A DNA stretch of 37,899 nt from the NCBI GenBank assembly GCA_009914615.1, contig WNDX01000024.1, positions 1-37,899 of the forward strand, written 5' to 3'. This stretch comes from Herbaspirillum frisingense. Its GTDB lineage: Bacteria > Pseudomonadota > Gammaproteobacteria > Burkholderiales > Burkholderiaceae_D. The stretch's first letter is position 1; every line of letters starts with the position of its first letter. A model generated the notes under the pieces. It was given only the letters and a program-made list of their open reading frames with translations, was not told the origin of the DNA and did not search any database. Both the position numbers and the translations under genes were made by a program. This document shows, in pieces, positions 31,255-37,899 of the stretch.

Positions 31255-33066
31255 ATGCAAACATCCACATCGCTACCGCGCAGCGCGGAAGCAGCCCCCA
31301 AGCGGCGCCTGCGGCTGAACTGGCCACGCGGGCTGGTCGTCTTGCTGGCGTCGCTGGCCATCTTCGTGCCGCTGCTGCTGATCTTTTACCAGAGCTTCCT
31401 GTCGGCGCCGTTCTTCGCGCCGGTCAAGGAGCTGACGCTGGATTCCTACCGTTTCATCTTCGATGATCCGGATTTCCGCCAGGCCTTCATCAACGGTTTC
31501 ACGCTGGCCGCCGGCCTGACCGTGATTGCCGTGCCGCTGGGCGGCATGCTGGCCTTCCTGATGGTGCGCACCGACCTGCCGGGCCGCAGCTGGATCGCGC
31601 CCGGCCTGATGGTGCCGATCTTCGTCTCGCCGATGGTGATCGGCTTCGGCTACGTGGTGTCGATGGGGCCGGTGGGCTTCTACACCGTGTGGGTCAAGGA
31701 GCTGCTGGCGCTGGTCGGCTTCGAGGGCGATCCCTGGAACATCTATGCCTTCCCCAGCATCGTCATCATCGCCGGCCTGACGCACGTGCCGCACGTCTAT
31801 CTGTACGCCTCCGCCGCCCTGAAGAGCCTGGGCTCCGACGTCGAGGAAGCCGCCCGCGTGGCCGGCGCCTCGCCGCTGCAGGTGGCGCTCAACGTCTCGC
31901 TGCCGATGATCACGCCGGCGCTGGCCTACTCGGGCGTGCTGGTGTTCTTCCTCGGCTTCGAAGTGTTCGGCCTGGTGCTGGTGCTGGGCGATCCAGAAGG
32001 CCACCTGGTGCTGCCGACCTATCTCTACAAGCTGACCAACAAGCTCGGCACGCCGTCCTATCACCTGATGGCCGCGGTGGCGGTGTGCCTGGTGGCGGTG
32101 ACCATGCCGCTGGTGATGCTGCAGCGCTGGCTGCTGCGTTCGGCCAACAAGTATGTGGCGATCAAGGGCAAGGGCGCGCGCCAGAAAGCGCTGCCGCTGG
32201 GCAAGTGGCGCTGGGTGGCGTTCGCACTGATCGCCGCCTGGCTGGTGTTTACCGTGATCATCCCGCTGTCGGGCATCGTGCTGCGCACCTTCGTCTCGCA
32301 CTGGGGCATCGGCGTGAACCTGCTGGACGTGCTGACGCTGGAGAACTTCATCAACGTCTGGGACCAGCCTTCGCTGGTGCGCGGCATCATCAACACCGTG
32401 CTGATCGGCGTGATCGGCGGCGCCCTGGCCGTGGCCTGCTACACCGCCATCGCCCTGGCCATGCACCGCAAGCAGGACGGTATCACCCGCTTCCTCGACT
32501 ATAGCGTGCTGGTGCCGCGCGCGGTGCCCGGCCTGCTGGCCGGGCTGTCCTTCCTGTGGGTGTTCCTGTTCGTGCCCTCGCTGCTGGACTCCGCGCTCAA
32601 GGGCATGGACAACCCCATCGCGCTGTGGCTGATGGAGAGCTTCATCCCGGCGCTGCGCGAATTGCGCTCGACCATCTTCTCGGTGTGGCTGGCGTACTCG
32701 GTGGTGTGGCTGGCCTATGGCCTGCGCCTGATCAACACCGCGCTGCTGCAGGTCGGCCCCGAGCTGGAAGAAGCCGCTCGCGCCGTCGGCGCGCCGCGCG
32801 CGCGGGTCACGCGCGACGTCACCATCCCGCTGGTGCGCTACGGCCTGATCGGCGCCTGGCTGATGGTGTTCCTCATCTTCGAGCGCGAATACTCGACCGG
32901 CGTCTATCTGCTCTCGCCCGGCACCGAGGTGATCGGTTCCATGATCGTCTCGATGTGGGTGGCCGGCGCGGTCGAGCTGGTGGCCGCACTGTCCTTCATC
33001 AATATCACGCTGGTGGCCGTGGGCCTCGGCATCGCGCTGCGCTTCGGCGTCAAGCTGCACGACTGA
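31255..33066 (+). CDS. fused two-domain ABC permease (FbpB/AfuB type)
   Basis: A 603-residue inner-membrane protein in which two ABC permease domains are joined, as in FbpB/AfuB. The first half starts with helix LVVLLASLAIFVPLLLIFYQSF, and the second at about residue 320 with WVAFALIAAWLVFTVIIPLSG. Each half has an EAA loop for the ATPase: EEAARVAGASPLQVALNVSLP (about 198-218) and EEAARAVGAPRARVTRDVTIP (about 504-524). It forms the channel for the substrate delivered by the binding protein. The start at 31255 has no clear Shine-Dalgarno and directly follows 14-bp repeats. Confidence 0.93.
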   Translation: MQTSTSLPRSAEAAPKRRLRLNWPRGLVVLLASLAIFVPLLLIFYQSFLSAPFFAPVKELTLDSYRFIFDDPDFRQAFINGFTLAAGLTVIAVPLGGMLAFLMVRTDLPGRSWIAPGLMVPIFVSPMVIGFGYVVSMGPVGFYTVWVKELLALVGFEGDPWNIYAFPSIVIIAGLTHVPHVYLYASAALKSLGSDVEEAARVAGASPLQVALNVSLPMITPALAYSGVLVFFLGFEVFGLVLVLGDPEGHLVLPTYLYKLTNKLGTPSYHLMAAVAVCLVAVTMPLVMLQRWLLRSANKYVAIKGKGARQKALPLGKWRWVAFALIAAWLVFTVIIPLSGIVLRTFVSHWGIGVNLLDVLTLENFINVWDQPSLVRGIINTVLIGVIGGALAVACYTAIALAMHRKQDGITRFLDYSVLVPRAVPGLLAGLSFLWVFLFVPSLLDSALKGMDNPIALWLMESFIPALRELRSTIFSVWLAYSVVWLAYGLRLINTALLQVGPELEEAARAVGAPRARVTRDVTIPLVRYGLIGAWLMVFLIFEREYSTGVYLLSPGTEVIGSMIVSMWVAGAVELVAALSFINITLVAVGLGIALRFGVKLHD

Positions 33067-33094
33067 GCAGCGACTCTACGCAAAAGGAATCAAC

Positions 33095-34183
33095 ATGACC
33101 GAACTTTCCGTCAACGACCTGCACCTGGACTACGGCACCGGGGCCCACGCCAATCCCATCCTGAAGGGCGTCTCGATGCAACTGCAGCGCGGCGAAGTGG
33201 TGGCGCTGCTAGGCCCCTCCGGCAGCGGCAAGACCACGCTGCTGCGCGCCGTGGCCGGGCTGGAATCGCCCAAGGCCGGCACCATCGACATCGGCAGCCG
33301 CCGCGTGTTCGACGGCCAACGCCATTTCGAGATGCCGGCCGAGGAGCGCAATCTGGGCCTGGTGTTCCAGTCCTATGCGCTGTGGCCGCACAAGACCGTG
33401 GCCGACAACGTGGCCTACGGCTTGAAGCTGCGCAAGACCTCGTCTTCCGACATCGCCGTCCGCGTCAAGGCGGTGCTGTCGCAATTGGGCCTGGGCCATC
33501 TGGGCGAGCGCTATCCACACCAGTTGTCCGGCGGCCAGCAGCAGCGCGTGGCGATCGCCCGCGCGCTGGTCTACAACCCGCAGGTGATCCTGCTGGACGA
33601 ACCGCTCTCCAACCTCGACGCCAAGCTGCGCGAGGAAGCGCGCGCCTTCCTGCGCGAACTGATCGTGCGCCTGGGACTGTCGGCGCTGATGGTGACCCAC
33701 GACCAGGGCGAGGCGATGGCGATCTCGGATCGCATCCTGCTGCTCAACAACGGCCGCATCGAACAGCAGGGCACCCCGCAAAGCATGTACCAGACGCCGG
33801 ACACCCTGTTCACCGCCGAATTCATGGGCAGCAACAACAAGCTGGCCGCCCAGGTGGTCAGCCGCGAGGGCGAGCGCGTGACGCTGAAGCTGGATGGCGG
33901 CACCGCGGTGGCCACGCTGCGCGGCCGCAGCGACGTGCAGCAGGGCCAGGACGTGACCGGCATCATCCGCGTCGAGCAGGTGCGCATCTCCGGCCAGCCG
34001 GCCGACAACGCGATCCGCCTGCCGCTGTCCACCTGCATGTATCTGGGCGACCGCTGGGAATGCCTGTTCAAGGTCGATGGCAGCGCCGCCGGCGCGGTCG
34101 GCCTGCGCGCTTACGCGCCGCAGCGGCTGGAGCAGGGCGAATACTGGCTGTCGCTGCCCGAGCAGGCGCTCTGGGCGTTCTGA
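33095..34183 (+). CDS. ABC transporter ATP-binding protein (FbpC/AfuC type)
   Basis: A 362-residue cytoplasmic ATPase. Walker A is GPSGSGKTT (residues 40-48), the Q-loop is VFQSYALWPH, the signature LSGGQQQRVAIARAL starts at residue 144, Walker B is VILLDEPLSNLD with Asp168/Glu169, and the switch His is in MVTHDQGEAM. The C-terminal 130 residues form a TOBE/OB domain that may bind effectors. It starts 28 nt after the permease with AAAGGAA as ribosome-binding site. It energises the adjacent fused permease. Confidence 0.95.
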   Translation: MTELSVNDLHLDYGTGAHANPILKGVSMQLQRGEVVALLGPSGSGKTTLLRAVAGLESPKAGTIDIGSRRVFDGQRHFEMPAEERNLGLVFQSYALWPHKTVADNVAYGLKLRKTSSSDIAVRVKAVLSQLGLGHLGERYPHQLSGGQQQRVAIARALVYNPQVILLDEPLSNLDAKLREEARAFLRELIVRLGLSALMVTHDQGEAMAISDRILLLNNGRIEQQGTPQSMYQTPDTLFTAEFMGSNNKLAAQVVSREGERVTLKLDGGTAVATLRGRSDVQQGQDVTGIIRVEQVRISGQPADNAIRLPLSTCMYLGDRWECLFKVDGSAAGAVGLRAYAPQRLEQGEYWLSLPEQALWAF

Positions 34184-34191
34184 TCTTTCTA

Positions 34192-34274
34192 TCCATCCGG
34201 GCGGATGGAGGGGAAGGCGGACGCGCGGCCACCAGCCGGCGCGTCCTGCACAGCGGCCGGCAACCACCGGCCGC
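34192..34274 (+). other. two hairpins between ATPase and porin genes
   Basis: TCCATCC (34192-34198) pairs with GGATGGA (34203-34209) around a GGGC loop. GCGGCCGG (34253-34260) pairs with CCGGCCGC (34267-34274). Neither is followed by a T-run, so they are not standard terminators; they may be mRNA processing or stability elements between importer and porin transcripts. Confidence 0.5.
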
Positions 34275-34356
34275 GCGCTGAAAAAAAGCTGCCGCGGCGC
34301 CCGCGCCAGGCGGCACTACAAAAACACACCTACTGCTTTCAACCAAGGAGATCACA

Positions 34357-35427
34357 GTGAACAAGAAGCACCTGACGGCCGCCGCAGCGGCCGCAGCATT
34401 TGCCGCCACCGGCGGCGCCGCGCATGCGCAGAGCAGCGTCACCGTCTACGGCCTGATCGATTCGGGCGTGGAATTCGTCAACCACGCCAATGCCGCCGGC
34501 AACAGCGTGACCCGCCTGAGCTCGGGCACCATGAACACCTCGCGCATCGGCTTCCGCGGCACCGAAGATCTGGGCGGCGGCCTGAAGGCCATCTTCCAGC
34601 TGGAAAACGGCTTCAAGCTGGACACCGGCAGCTTCGACGGCGACGCCAATCAGCTCTTCAACCGCCAGTCCAACGTCGGCCTGGAAGGCAGCTTCGGCCG
34701 CGTGGTGGCGGGCCGTTCGTTCTCCACCACCTATGACTTCATCCTGCCGTTCGACCCGATGGGCTATTCGGCCAACTACTCCTGGGTGACTTCGGCCGGC
34801 GCCACCGGCGGCCGCAAGGACGGCATGCCGACCGGCGTGTCCAACCTGGTCAAGTATCAGGGTGACTTCAGCGGCGTGAAGATCGGCGCCATGTACGGCT
34901 TCGGCGAAGTGGCCGGCAACACCAGCGACAGCTCCAAGTACGGCGTCGGCCTGGCATGGGGCACCGGTCCGTTCAGCATCGCCGGCACCGTCGATCGCGT
35001 CAACGGCACCACGCAAGCCAACGGCGCCTACGACAAGACCACCACCGCCCACCTGGCCACCGGCTATCAACTGAGCGAAGCGCTGAAGTTCAACCTGGGC
35101 TACCGTTACTTCAAGCGATCGCTGGCTTCGGGCGCGACCAACCTGCGCAGCGATTTCTTCTGGGGCGGCGCCAGCTACAAGTTCACGCCGGCCATGACCC
35201 TGATCGGTACGGTGTACTACCAGAACATCAAGAACGTGGCTAACGACGCCGATCCGATCATGTACTCGCTGCGCCTGAAGTACGCCATGTCCAAGCGCAC
35301 CGACCTGTACCTGAGCACCGCTTACGCCAAGGCCAAGAACAACCAGTTGGTCGGCCTGTCGCGTGACGATGTCGGTTTCGGCAACAGCCAGTTCGGCATG
35401 ACGCAGGGCATGCAGCACCGCTTCTGA
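34357..35427 (+). CDS. general porin (betaproteobacterial, OmpC-like)
   Basis: A 356-residue outer-membrane porin with signal peptide (MNKKHLTAAAAAAAF... ending AHAQS). The mature start SSVTVYGLIDSGVEFVNHA is the hallmark of betaproteobacterial porins; SRIGFRGTEDLGGGLKAIFQLE and the terminal GMQHRF (C-terminal Phe needed for assembly) complete the barrel pattern. It allows small solutes through the outer membrane. GTG at 34357 is preceded by AAGGAG with 6-nt spacing. It lies 173 nt after the importer ATPase and may be co-regulated, supplying outer-membrane passage for the importer's substrate (inference). Transcription ends at a near-perfect terminator. Confidence 0.95.
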   Translation: MNKKHLTAAAAAAAFAATGGAAHAQSSVTVYGLIDSGVEFVNHANAAGNSVTRLSSGTMNTSRIGFRGTEDLGGGLKAIFQLENGFKLDTGSFDGDANQLFNRQSNVGLEGSFGRVVAGRSFSTTYDFILPFDPMGYSANYSWVTSAGATGGRKDGMPTGVSNLVKYQGDFSGVKIGAMYGFGEVAGNTSDSSKYGVGLAWGTGPFSIAGTVDRVNGTTQANGAYDKTTTAHLATGYQLSEALKFNLGYRYFKRSLASGATNLRSDFFWGGASYKFTPAMTLIGTVYYQNIKNVANDADPIMYSLRLKYAMSKRTDLYLSTAYAKAKNNQLVGLSRDDVGFGNSQFGMTQGMQHRF

Positions 35428-35494
35428 TGCACGCAGGGAGTGCCCGGTGCGTCTGCATCGGGCATGGATAGTCTTGAACCGTCGGTATTGGATG

Positions 35495-35531
35495 CCGGCG
35501 CAAACGAAACCTCGTTTGCGCCGGTTTTTTT
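35495..35531 (+). terminator. Rho-independent terminator of the porin gene
   Basis: A perfect 13-bp stem pairs 35495-35507 (CCGGCGCAAACGA) with 35512-35524 (TCGTTTGCGCCGG) around the AACC tetraloop and runs into TTTTTTTA. The T-run ends inside the stop codon region of the convergent dsbB gene. The other strand has no T-run, so it acts on the porin transcript. Confidence 0.97.
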
Positions 35532-36105
35532 ATTTGCCGAGCAGCAGGTAGTGGGTGGGATCGTCGTCGCAGGCGCCGGCGCCGCATTCCAGCACGGTCG
35601 AGACCAGGTTGCCGGCCACCAGCAGGATGAAGAGGATGGACACCAGTTTGACGCCCCAGGATTTCCAGGCCGGCGCGGCCGGCGGCTCGCTGCTTTGCAC
35701 CACCAGCAGCGCGGCGATGCCGGCCGCCGCGGCCAGCGAGGAGAGCGCGGCCAGCGTATAGAAATGCAGGCCCATGAAGGTTGAACCGTAGCCGGCGTCG
35801 CCCGTCAGGATGTGCAGGAACAGCTGCCGCAGCGCGATGATGCCGGTCGTCAGCGCGCCGGCCAGGGCAATCCCGTAATGCGCGCTCTTCACGCCGAAGC
35901 GCAGGTTCATCATGAAGCCGATGCCGATGAGCACCATGCCGGCGCGCTGCAGCAGGCACAGCGGGCAGGGCAGTTCCTTGAGCATCAGCTGGTAGTAGAA
36001 GGCCACGCCGAGCGCGATGCAGATGCCCAGCAGGCCCAGGCCGTTGAGGATATTGCCGCCGGAACTGATGCGGTCGCGCGAAGAGGATAGGATGGAGTGG
36101 TCCAT
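35530..36105 (-). CDS. dsbB: DsbB-family disulfide oxidoreductase, atypical five-helix form
   Basis: The 191-residue inner-membrane protein has the DsbB first periplasmic motif LPCPLCLLQRAG (Cys47-Cys50) between helices 1 and 2. Five helices are predicted (about 19-38, 51-71, 74-99, 113-136, 150-173). The second cysteine pair, Cys174 and Cys179 (ECGAGAC), lies at the C-terminal end, which this topology places in the periplasm. Classical DsbB has four helices with the second pair in a loop. It should reoxidise a DsbA-like protein and pass electrons to quinone. It is 8 nt downstream of the DUF5993 gene. The ATG at 36105 is chosen because longer frames add unrelated sequence. Confidence 0.88.
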   Translation of the reverse strand: MDHSILSSSRDRISSGGNILNGLGLLGICIALGVAFYYQLMLKELPCPLCLLQRAGMVLIGIGFMMNLRFGVKSAHYGIALAGALTTGIIALRQLFLHILTGDAGYGSTFMGLHFYTLAALSSLAAAAGIAALLVVQSSEPPAAPAWKSWGVKLVSILFILLVAGNLVSTVLECGAGACDDDPTHYLLLGK

Positions 36106-36113
36106 GTCGGCTC

Positions 36114-36272
36114 TCAGAAGGAAAGAGTGAGCGCGCCGGTGGCGTGGAGGCTGAACCACCACAGCGTGACGATCAGCGTGGCCAGCCACATTGCATGGCT
36201 GAAGCTCTTCCAGCCCAAGGCGATGCCCAGCACGGCGAGCAGCGCCAGCAGGAAGGGGAGATACATGAACAT
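36114..36272 (-). CDS. DUF5993-like small membrane protein
   Basis: A 52-residue hydrophobic protein with two membrane helices: FMYLPFLLALLAVLGIALGW and AMWLATLIVTLWWFSLH. It resembles DUF5993 proteins, short proteins encoded next to dsbB-type genes. AGAGG lies 8 nt before the ATG at 36272; an in-frame ATG at 36266 is an alternative. Only 8 nt separate it from dsbB, so it is probably co-translated with it and may be a subunit or assembly partner. The function is unknown. Confidence 0.78.
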   Translation of the reverse strand: MFMYLPFLLALLAVLGIALGWKSFSHAMWLATLIVTLWWFSLHATGALTLSF

Positions 36273-36478
36273 TGGGAATGCCTCTGTCTTGATCCGGGTC
36301 CGCATTGGCGGTCTTGTTTGTGCGCGATGATAGCGTAAAGCAAGTGTTAAGCTGGCCTGATTTTGTCGTGGAAAGCGAATTTCGCGCCGCGCGGGAGGAT
36401 AAGCTTGCCGTTCCGACAAGCGATGCGCGTCGTGCGCGGCATCCGACATGATGATTTGAACAAGACGAGGAGAGACTG

Positions 36479-37450
36479 ATGCAAGAACAACAAGCCGGCG
36501 TCAAGCCGGGCAAGCATGGCGTCCGCCGCGTGGCGGTGGTCGGCACCGGCGTGATCGGCGCGAGCTGGGTGGCGTATTTCCTGGCGCAGGGGCTGGAGGT
36601 GTCGGCCACCGATCCGATGCCGGAGGCGGAATCCAGGCTGCGCGAAGCAGTGGACCGCCACTGGCCGAGCCTGGAGACGCTGGGTCTGGCGCCCGGTGCT
36701 TCCATCGAGCGCCTGCGCTTTTTCGCCAGGCTGGAAGATGCGTTGGAGGGCGCCGATTTCGTGCAGGAGAACGGCCCCGAGCGCGAAGACCTGAAGACCG
36801 ATCTGTTCCGCCGCATGGACGCTGCTTTGCCGGCGCAGGTGATCCTGGCGTCGAGCTCCTCCGGGCTGCTGATGAGCAAGGTGCAGGCGGCTTGCCGGCA
36901 TCCTGAGCGGGTGGTGCTGGGCCATCCTTTCAATCCGCCGCACCTGATCCCGCTGGTCGAGGTGATCGGTGGGCAATTGACGTCGGCCGAGGCAGTGCAG
37001 CAGGCCATCGCGTTCTACGCCGCGATCGGGAAGAAACCCATCCACGTGCGTAAGGAAGTGAAGGGACATATTGCCAATCGCCTGCAGGCGGCGTTGTGGC
37101 GTGAGGCGTTTCATCTGGTGCAGGAGGGCGTGGCCACCACCGAGGATGTCGATACGGCCATTGCTTATGGACCGGGTCTGCGTTGGGCGCTGATGGGGCC
37201 TTATCTGAATCTGCACATGTCGGGCGGCGAAGGGGGCATCCAGCATATGCTGGATCACCTGGGGCCGCCGATCGAGAGCTGGTGGGCGGATCTGGGGACG
37301 CCTGCCATCACGCCGGAACTTAAGGCGCTGATCCGGGCGGGGGTGGAGGAGCAGATGGCGGGGAAGACTTCTGCCGAGGTGGCGGGGGAGAGGGATCAGT
37401 TGCTGGTGGGCTTGTTGGGGGCCAAGGGGCGGGCCAAGGTGATTCCCTGA
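36479..37450 (+). CDS. 3-hydroxyacyl-CoA dehydrogenase-fold NAD-dependent dehydrogenase (L-carnitine dehydrogenase-like)
   Basis: The 323-residue enzyme has an N-terminal Rossmann fold with VAVVGTGVIGASWVAYFL (GxGxxG, about residues 19-32), the catalytic-region VVLGHPFNPPHLIPLVEVIGG with His149, and a helical C-terminal dimerisation domain (KGHIANRLQAALWREAF). Size and the FNPPHLIPLVEV motif fit the L-carnitine dehydrogenase / L-gulonate 3-dehydrogenase branch. It would oxidise carnitine to 3-dehydrocarnitine with NAD+, but no other carnitine genes are nearby. GAGGAGAGACTG before the ATG is a good ribosome-binding site. It is divergent from the DUF5993-dsbB pair. Confidence 0.82.
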   Translation: MQEQQAGVKPGKHGVRRVAVVGTGVIGASWVAYFLAQGLEVSATDPMPEAESRLREAVDRHWPSLETLGLAPGASIERLRFFARLEDALEGADFVQENGPEREDLKTDLFRRMDAALPAQVILASSSSGLLMSKVQAACRHPERVVLGHPFNPPHLIPLVEVIGGQLTSAEAVQQAIAFYAAIGKKPIHVRKEVKGHIANRLQAALWREAFHLVQEGVATTEDVDTAIAYGPGLRWALMGPYLNLHMSGGEGGIQHMLDHLGPPIESWWADLGTPAITPELKALIRAGVEEQMAGKTSAEVAGERDQLLVGLLGAKGRAKVIP

Positions 37451-37480
37451 TCTTGTCGGGTTGGTGTCGTGGTGTATCCA

Positions 37481-37528
37481 GATCGATAGTCAGGATCGAT
37501 AGTCAGGATCGATAGTGAAGGTCGATAG
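37481..37528. repeat. 13-bp tandem repeat, about 3.7 copies
   Basis: GATCGATAGTCAG occurs at 37481-37493 and 37494-37506, with a third diverged copy (GATCGATAGTGAA) at 37507-37519 and a partial copy GGTCGATAG at 37520-37528. It is a short minisatellite-like array downstream of the dehydrogenase. Confidence 0.9.
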
Positions 37529-37540
37529 CGCTTGCATCAC

Positions 37541-37572
37541 CGCCGTCGTCCCGGCGCAGGCCGGGACCCAGT
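37541..37572. repeat. REP-like palindromic element
   Basis: GTCCCGGC (37548-37555) and GCCGGGAC (37560-37567) form a perfect 8-bp stem with a GCAG loop, within CGTCGTCCCGG...CCGGGACCCAGTG. This resembles dispersed intergenic palindromes of proteobacteria. Copy number cannot be judged from this window. Confidence 0.6.
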
Positions 37573-37772
37573 GTCGTTCGTCGCGCCTCTCCCGCATCCG
37601 TTCGGGCTGAGTGGCCACTTTGGTGGCGTATCGGAGCCGGTGTTGGTTCGGTGGTTGTCATTGGGTAGTCTGGTCTTGCCGCTTTTCTGCGCGCTGGCTT
37701 TATTCTTATCTTTCTCCGGTCGCCGGTGAGCGCCGGGAGCGGCCCGGCAGCCGCTCACTTTCTTTGGCCCGC

Positions 37773-37899
37773 TGTATAGACCGGTGACATAGGTAACAGA
37801 TGTTCCGGGACATAGGTAACACTTTTGGGGTTCGAAACGAAGCCCAAAGGATGGACCATCATGCCCTGGAAAGCTGTTGACATCATGACACTACGAGAA
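37773..37899 (+). mobile_element. left end of an IS481-like insertion sequence (partial)
   Basis: GACATAGGTAACA is repeated at 37786-37798 and 37809-37821 (23 bp apart), followed by the start of a transposase frame at 37861. Closely spaced terminal repeats ahead of a protein starting MPWK are typical of IS481-type elements. The left boundary near TGTATAGACC (37773) is a guess; the element continues past the window. Confidence 0.65.
37861..37899 (+). CDS. IS481-family transposase, N-terminal fragment cut by the window end
   Basis: Thirteen codons are visible: MPWKAVDIMTLRE. Many IS481/IS3-type transposases begin MPWK followed by an acidic/basic helix and then a helix-turn-helix and DDE core, which would lie outside this window. 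AAAGGATGG upstream of the ATG supplies a ribosome-binding site. Whether the gene is intact cannot be seen. Confidence 0.6.
   Translation, partial: MPWKAVDIMTLRE

Larger units (their letters stand above)
37451..37860. other. 410-bp non-coding right flank
   Basis: The gap after the dehydrogenase holds a 13-bp tandem repeat, a REP-like palindrome and the left end of an IS481-type element, each listed separately. Short open frames there (for example 37532-37729, which reads RRRPGAGRDP) are translations of the repeat and not genes. No convincing terminator for the dehydrogenase was seen. Confidence 0.6.

Noticed and set aside
31273-33060. A 595-codon minus-strand open frame rich in His, Gln and Asp opposite the permease gene
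   Set aside because: The composition is the antisense image of a membrane-protein gene; there is no ribosome-binding site or domain. The plus strand encodes a clear fused permease.
36106-37008. An upstream extension of the DsbB frame giving a 492-residue protein
   Set aside because: The extra 300 residues lie antisense to the dehydrogenase gene and across the DUF5993 gene; DsbB begins naturally at 36105.
37532-37729. A 65-codon open frame beginning MHHRRRPGAGRDP
   Set aside because: RRRPGAGRDP is a familiar artefact of translating REP-like palindromes. The frame covers the repeat and has no ribosome-binding site.

Overview
The window looks like chromosomal DNA of a high-GC betaproteobacterium. 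Herbaspirillum or a close Oxalobacteraceae relative fits best, judged from the gene families only: a betaproteobacterial general porin, an orphan Bug/TctC binding protein with TctDE-type regulators, a YghZ-type reductase, DsbB next to a DUF5993 protein, and dense coding with GC-rich third positions. No tRNA, rRNA or CRISPR was seen. Insertion-sequence-like ends lie at both edges: a probable IS remnant at about 60-130, and an IS481-type transposase that begins at 37861 and runs off the window.

Layout. (1) 234-3862: an orphan sugar-type periplasmic binding protein in a row with an OmpR-type response regulator and a histidine kinase. (2) 4012-5046: a YghZ-like aldo/keto reductase with a very strong terminator. 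(3) 5132-9833, minus strand: an iron/haem-type set of TonB-dependent receptor, EF-hand lipoprotein, DUF2271 protein, haem oxygenase and DUF454 membrane protein, with a near-consensus Fur box at 9972-9986 upstream. (4) 10369-12739: a CmcJ/NvfI-like oxygenase overlapping a DsbA-fold HCCA isomerase, convergent with a LysR regulator. (5) 12937-13608: an unrecognised protein. (6) 13642-15716, minus strand: a QseBC/PmrAB-like two-component system. It is divergent from a five-gene plus-strand unit (15921-23707) encoding a MipA/OmpV outer-membrane protein, a complete RND efflux pump (outer-membrane factor, adaptor, HAE1 permease) and an extended SDR reductase. The promoter between them carries four hexamer repeats spaced exactly 11 bp apart. 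(7) 23732-26456: a DUF4156 lipoprotein gene broken by an in-frame amber codon, an Lrp/AsnC regulator divergent from a diaminopropionate ammonia-lyase-like enzyme, and a GNAT acetyltransferase. (8) 26464-35427: a TctDE-like two-component system divergent from an orphan Bug protein, followed by a complete AfuABC/FbpABC-type ABC importer and a porin that ends at a near-perfect terminator. (9) 35530-37450: an atypical five-helix DsbB with a DUF5993 partner, divergent from a carnitine-dehydrogenase-like enzyme. (10) 37451-37899: repeats, a REP-like palindrome and the IS481 start.

The recurring theme is two-component systems wired to neighbouring envelope transport genes: binding protein plus system 1, system 2 plus RND pump, and system 3 plus Bug protein, ABC importer and porin. 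For systems 2 and 3 the divergent promoters contain direct repeats with an 11-bp period, ending 11 nt before a plausible -10 box, as expected for tandem OmpR-family sites. The most unusual items are the four-repeat promoter of the RND/SDR unit, the structured intergenic region 31040-31254 with four 14-bp repeats abutting a start codon, the amber-interrupted DUF4156 gene, and the rearranged DsbB.
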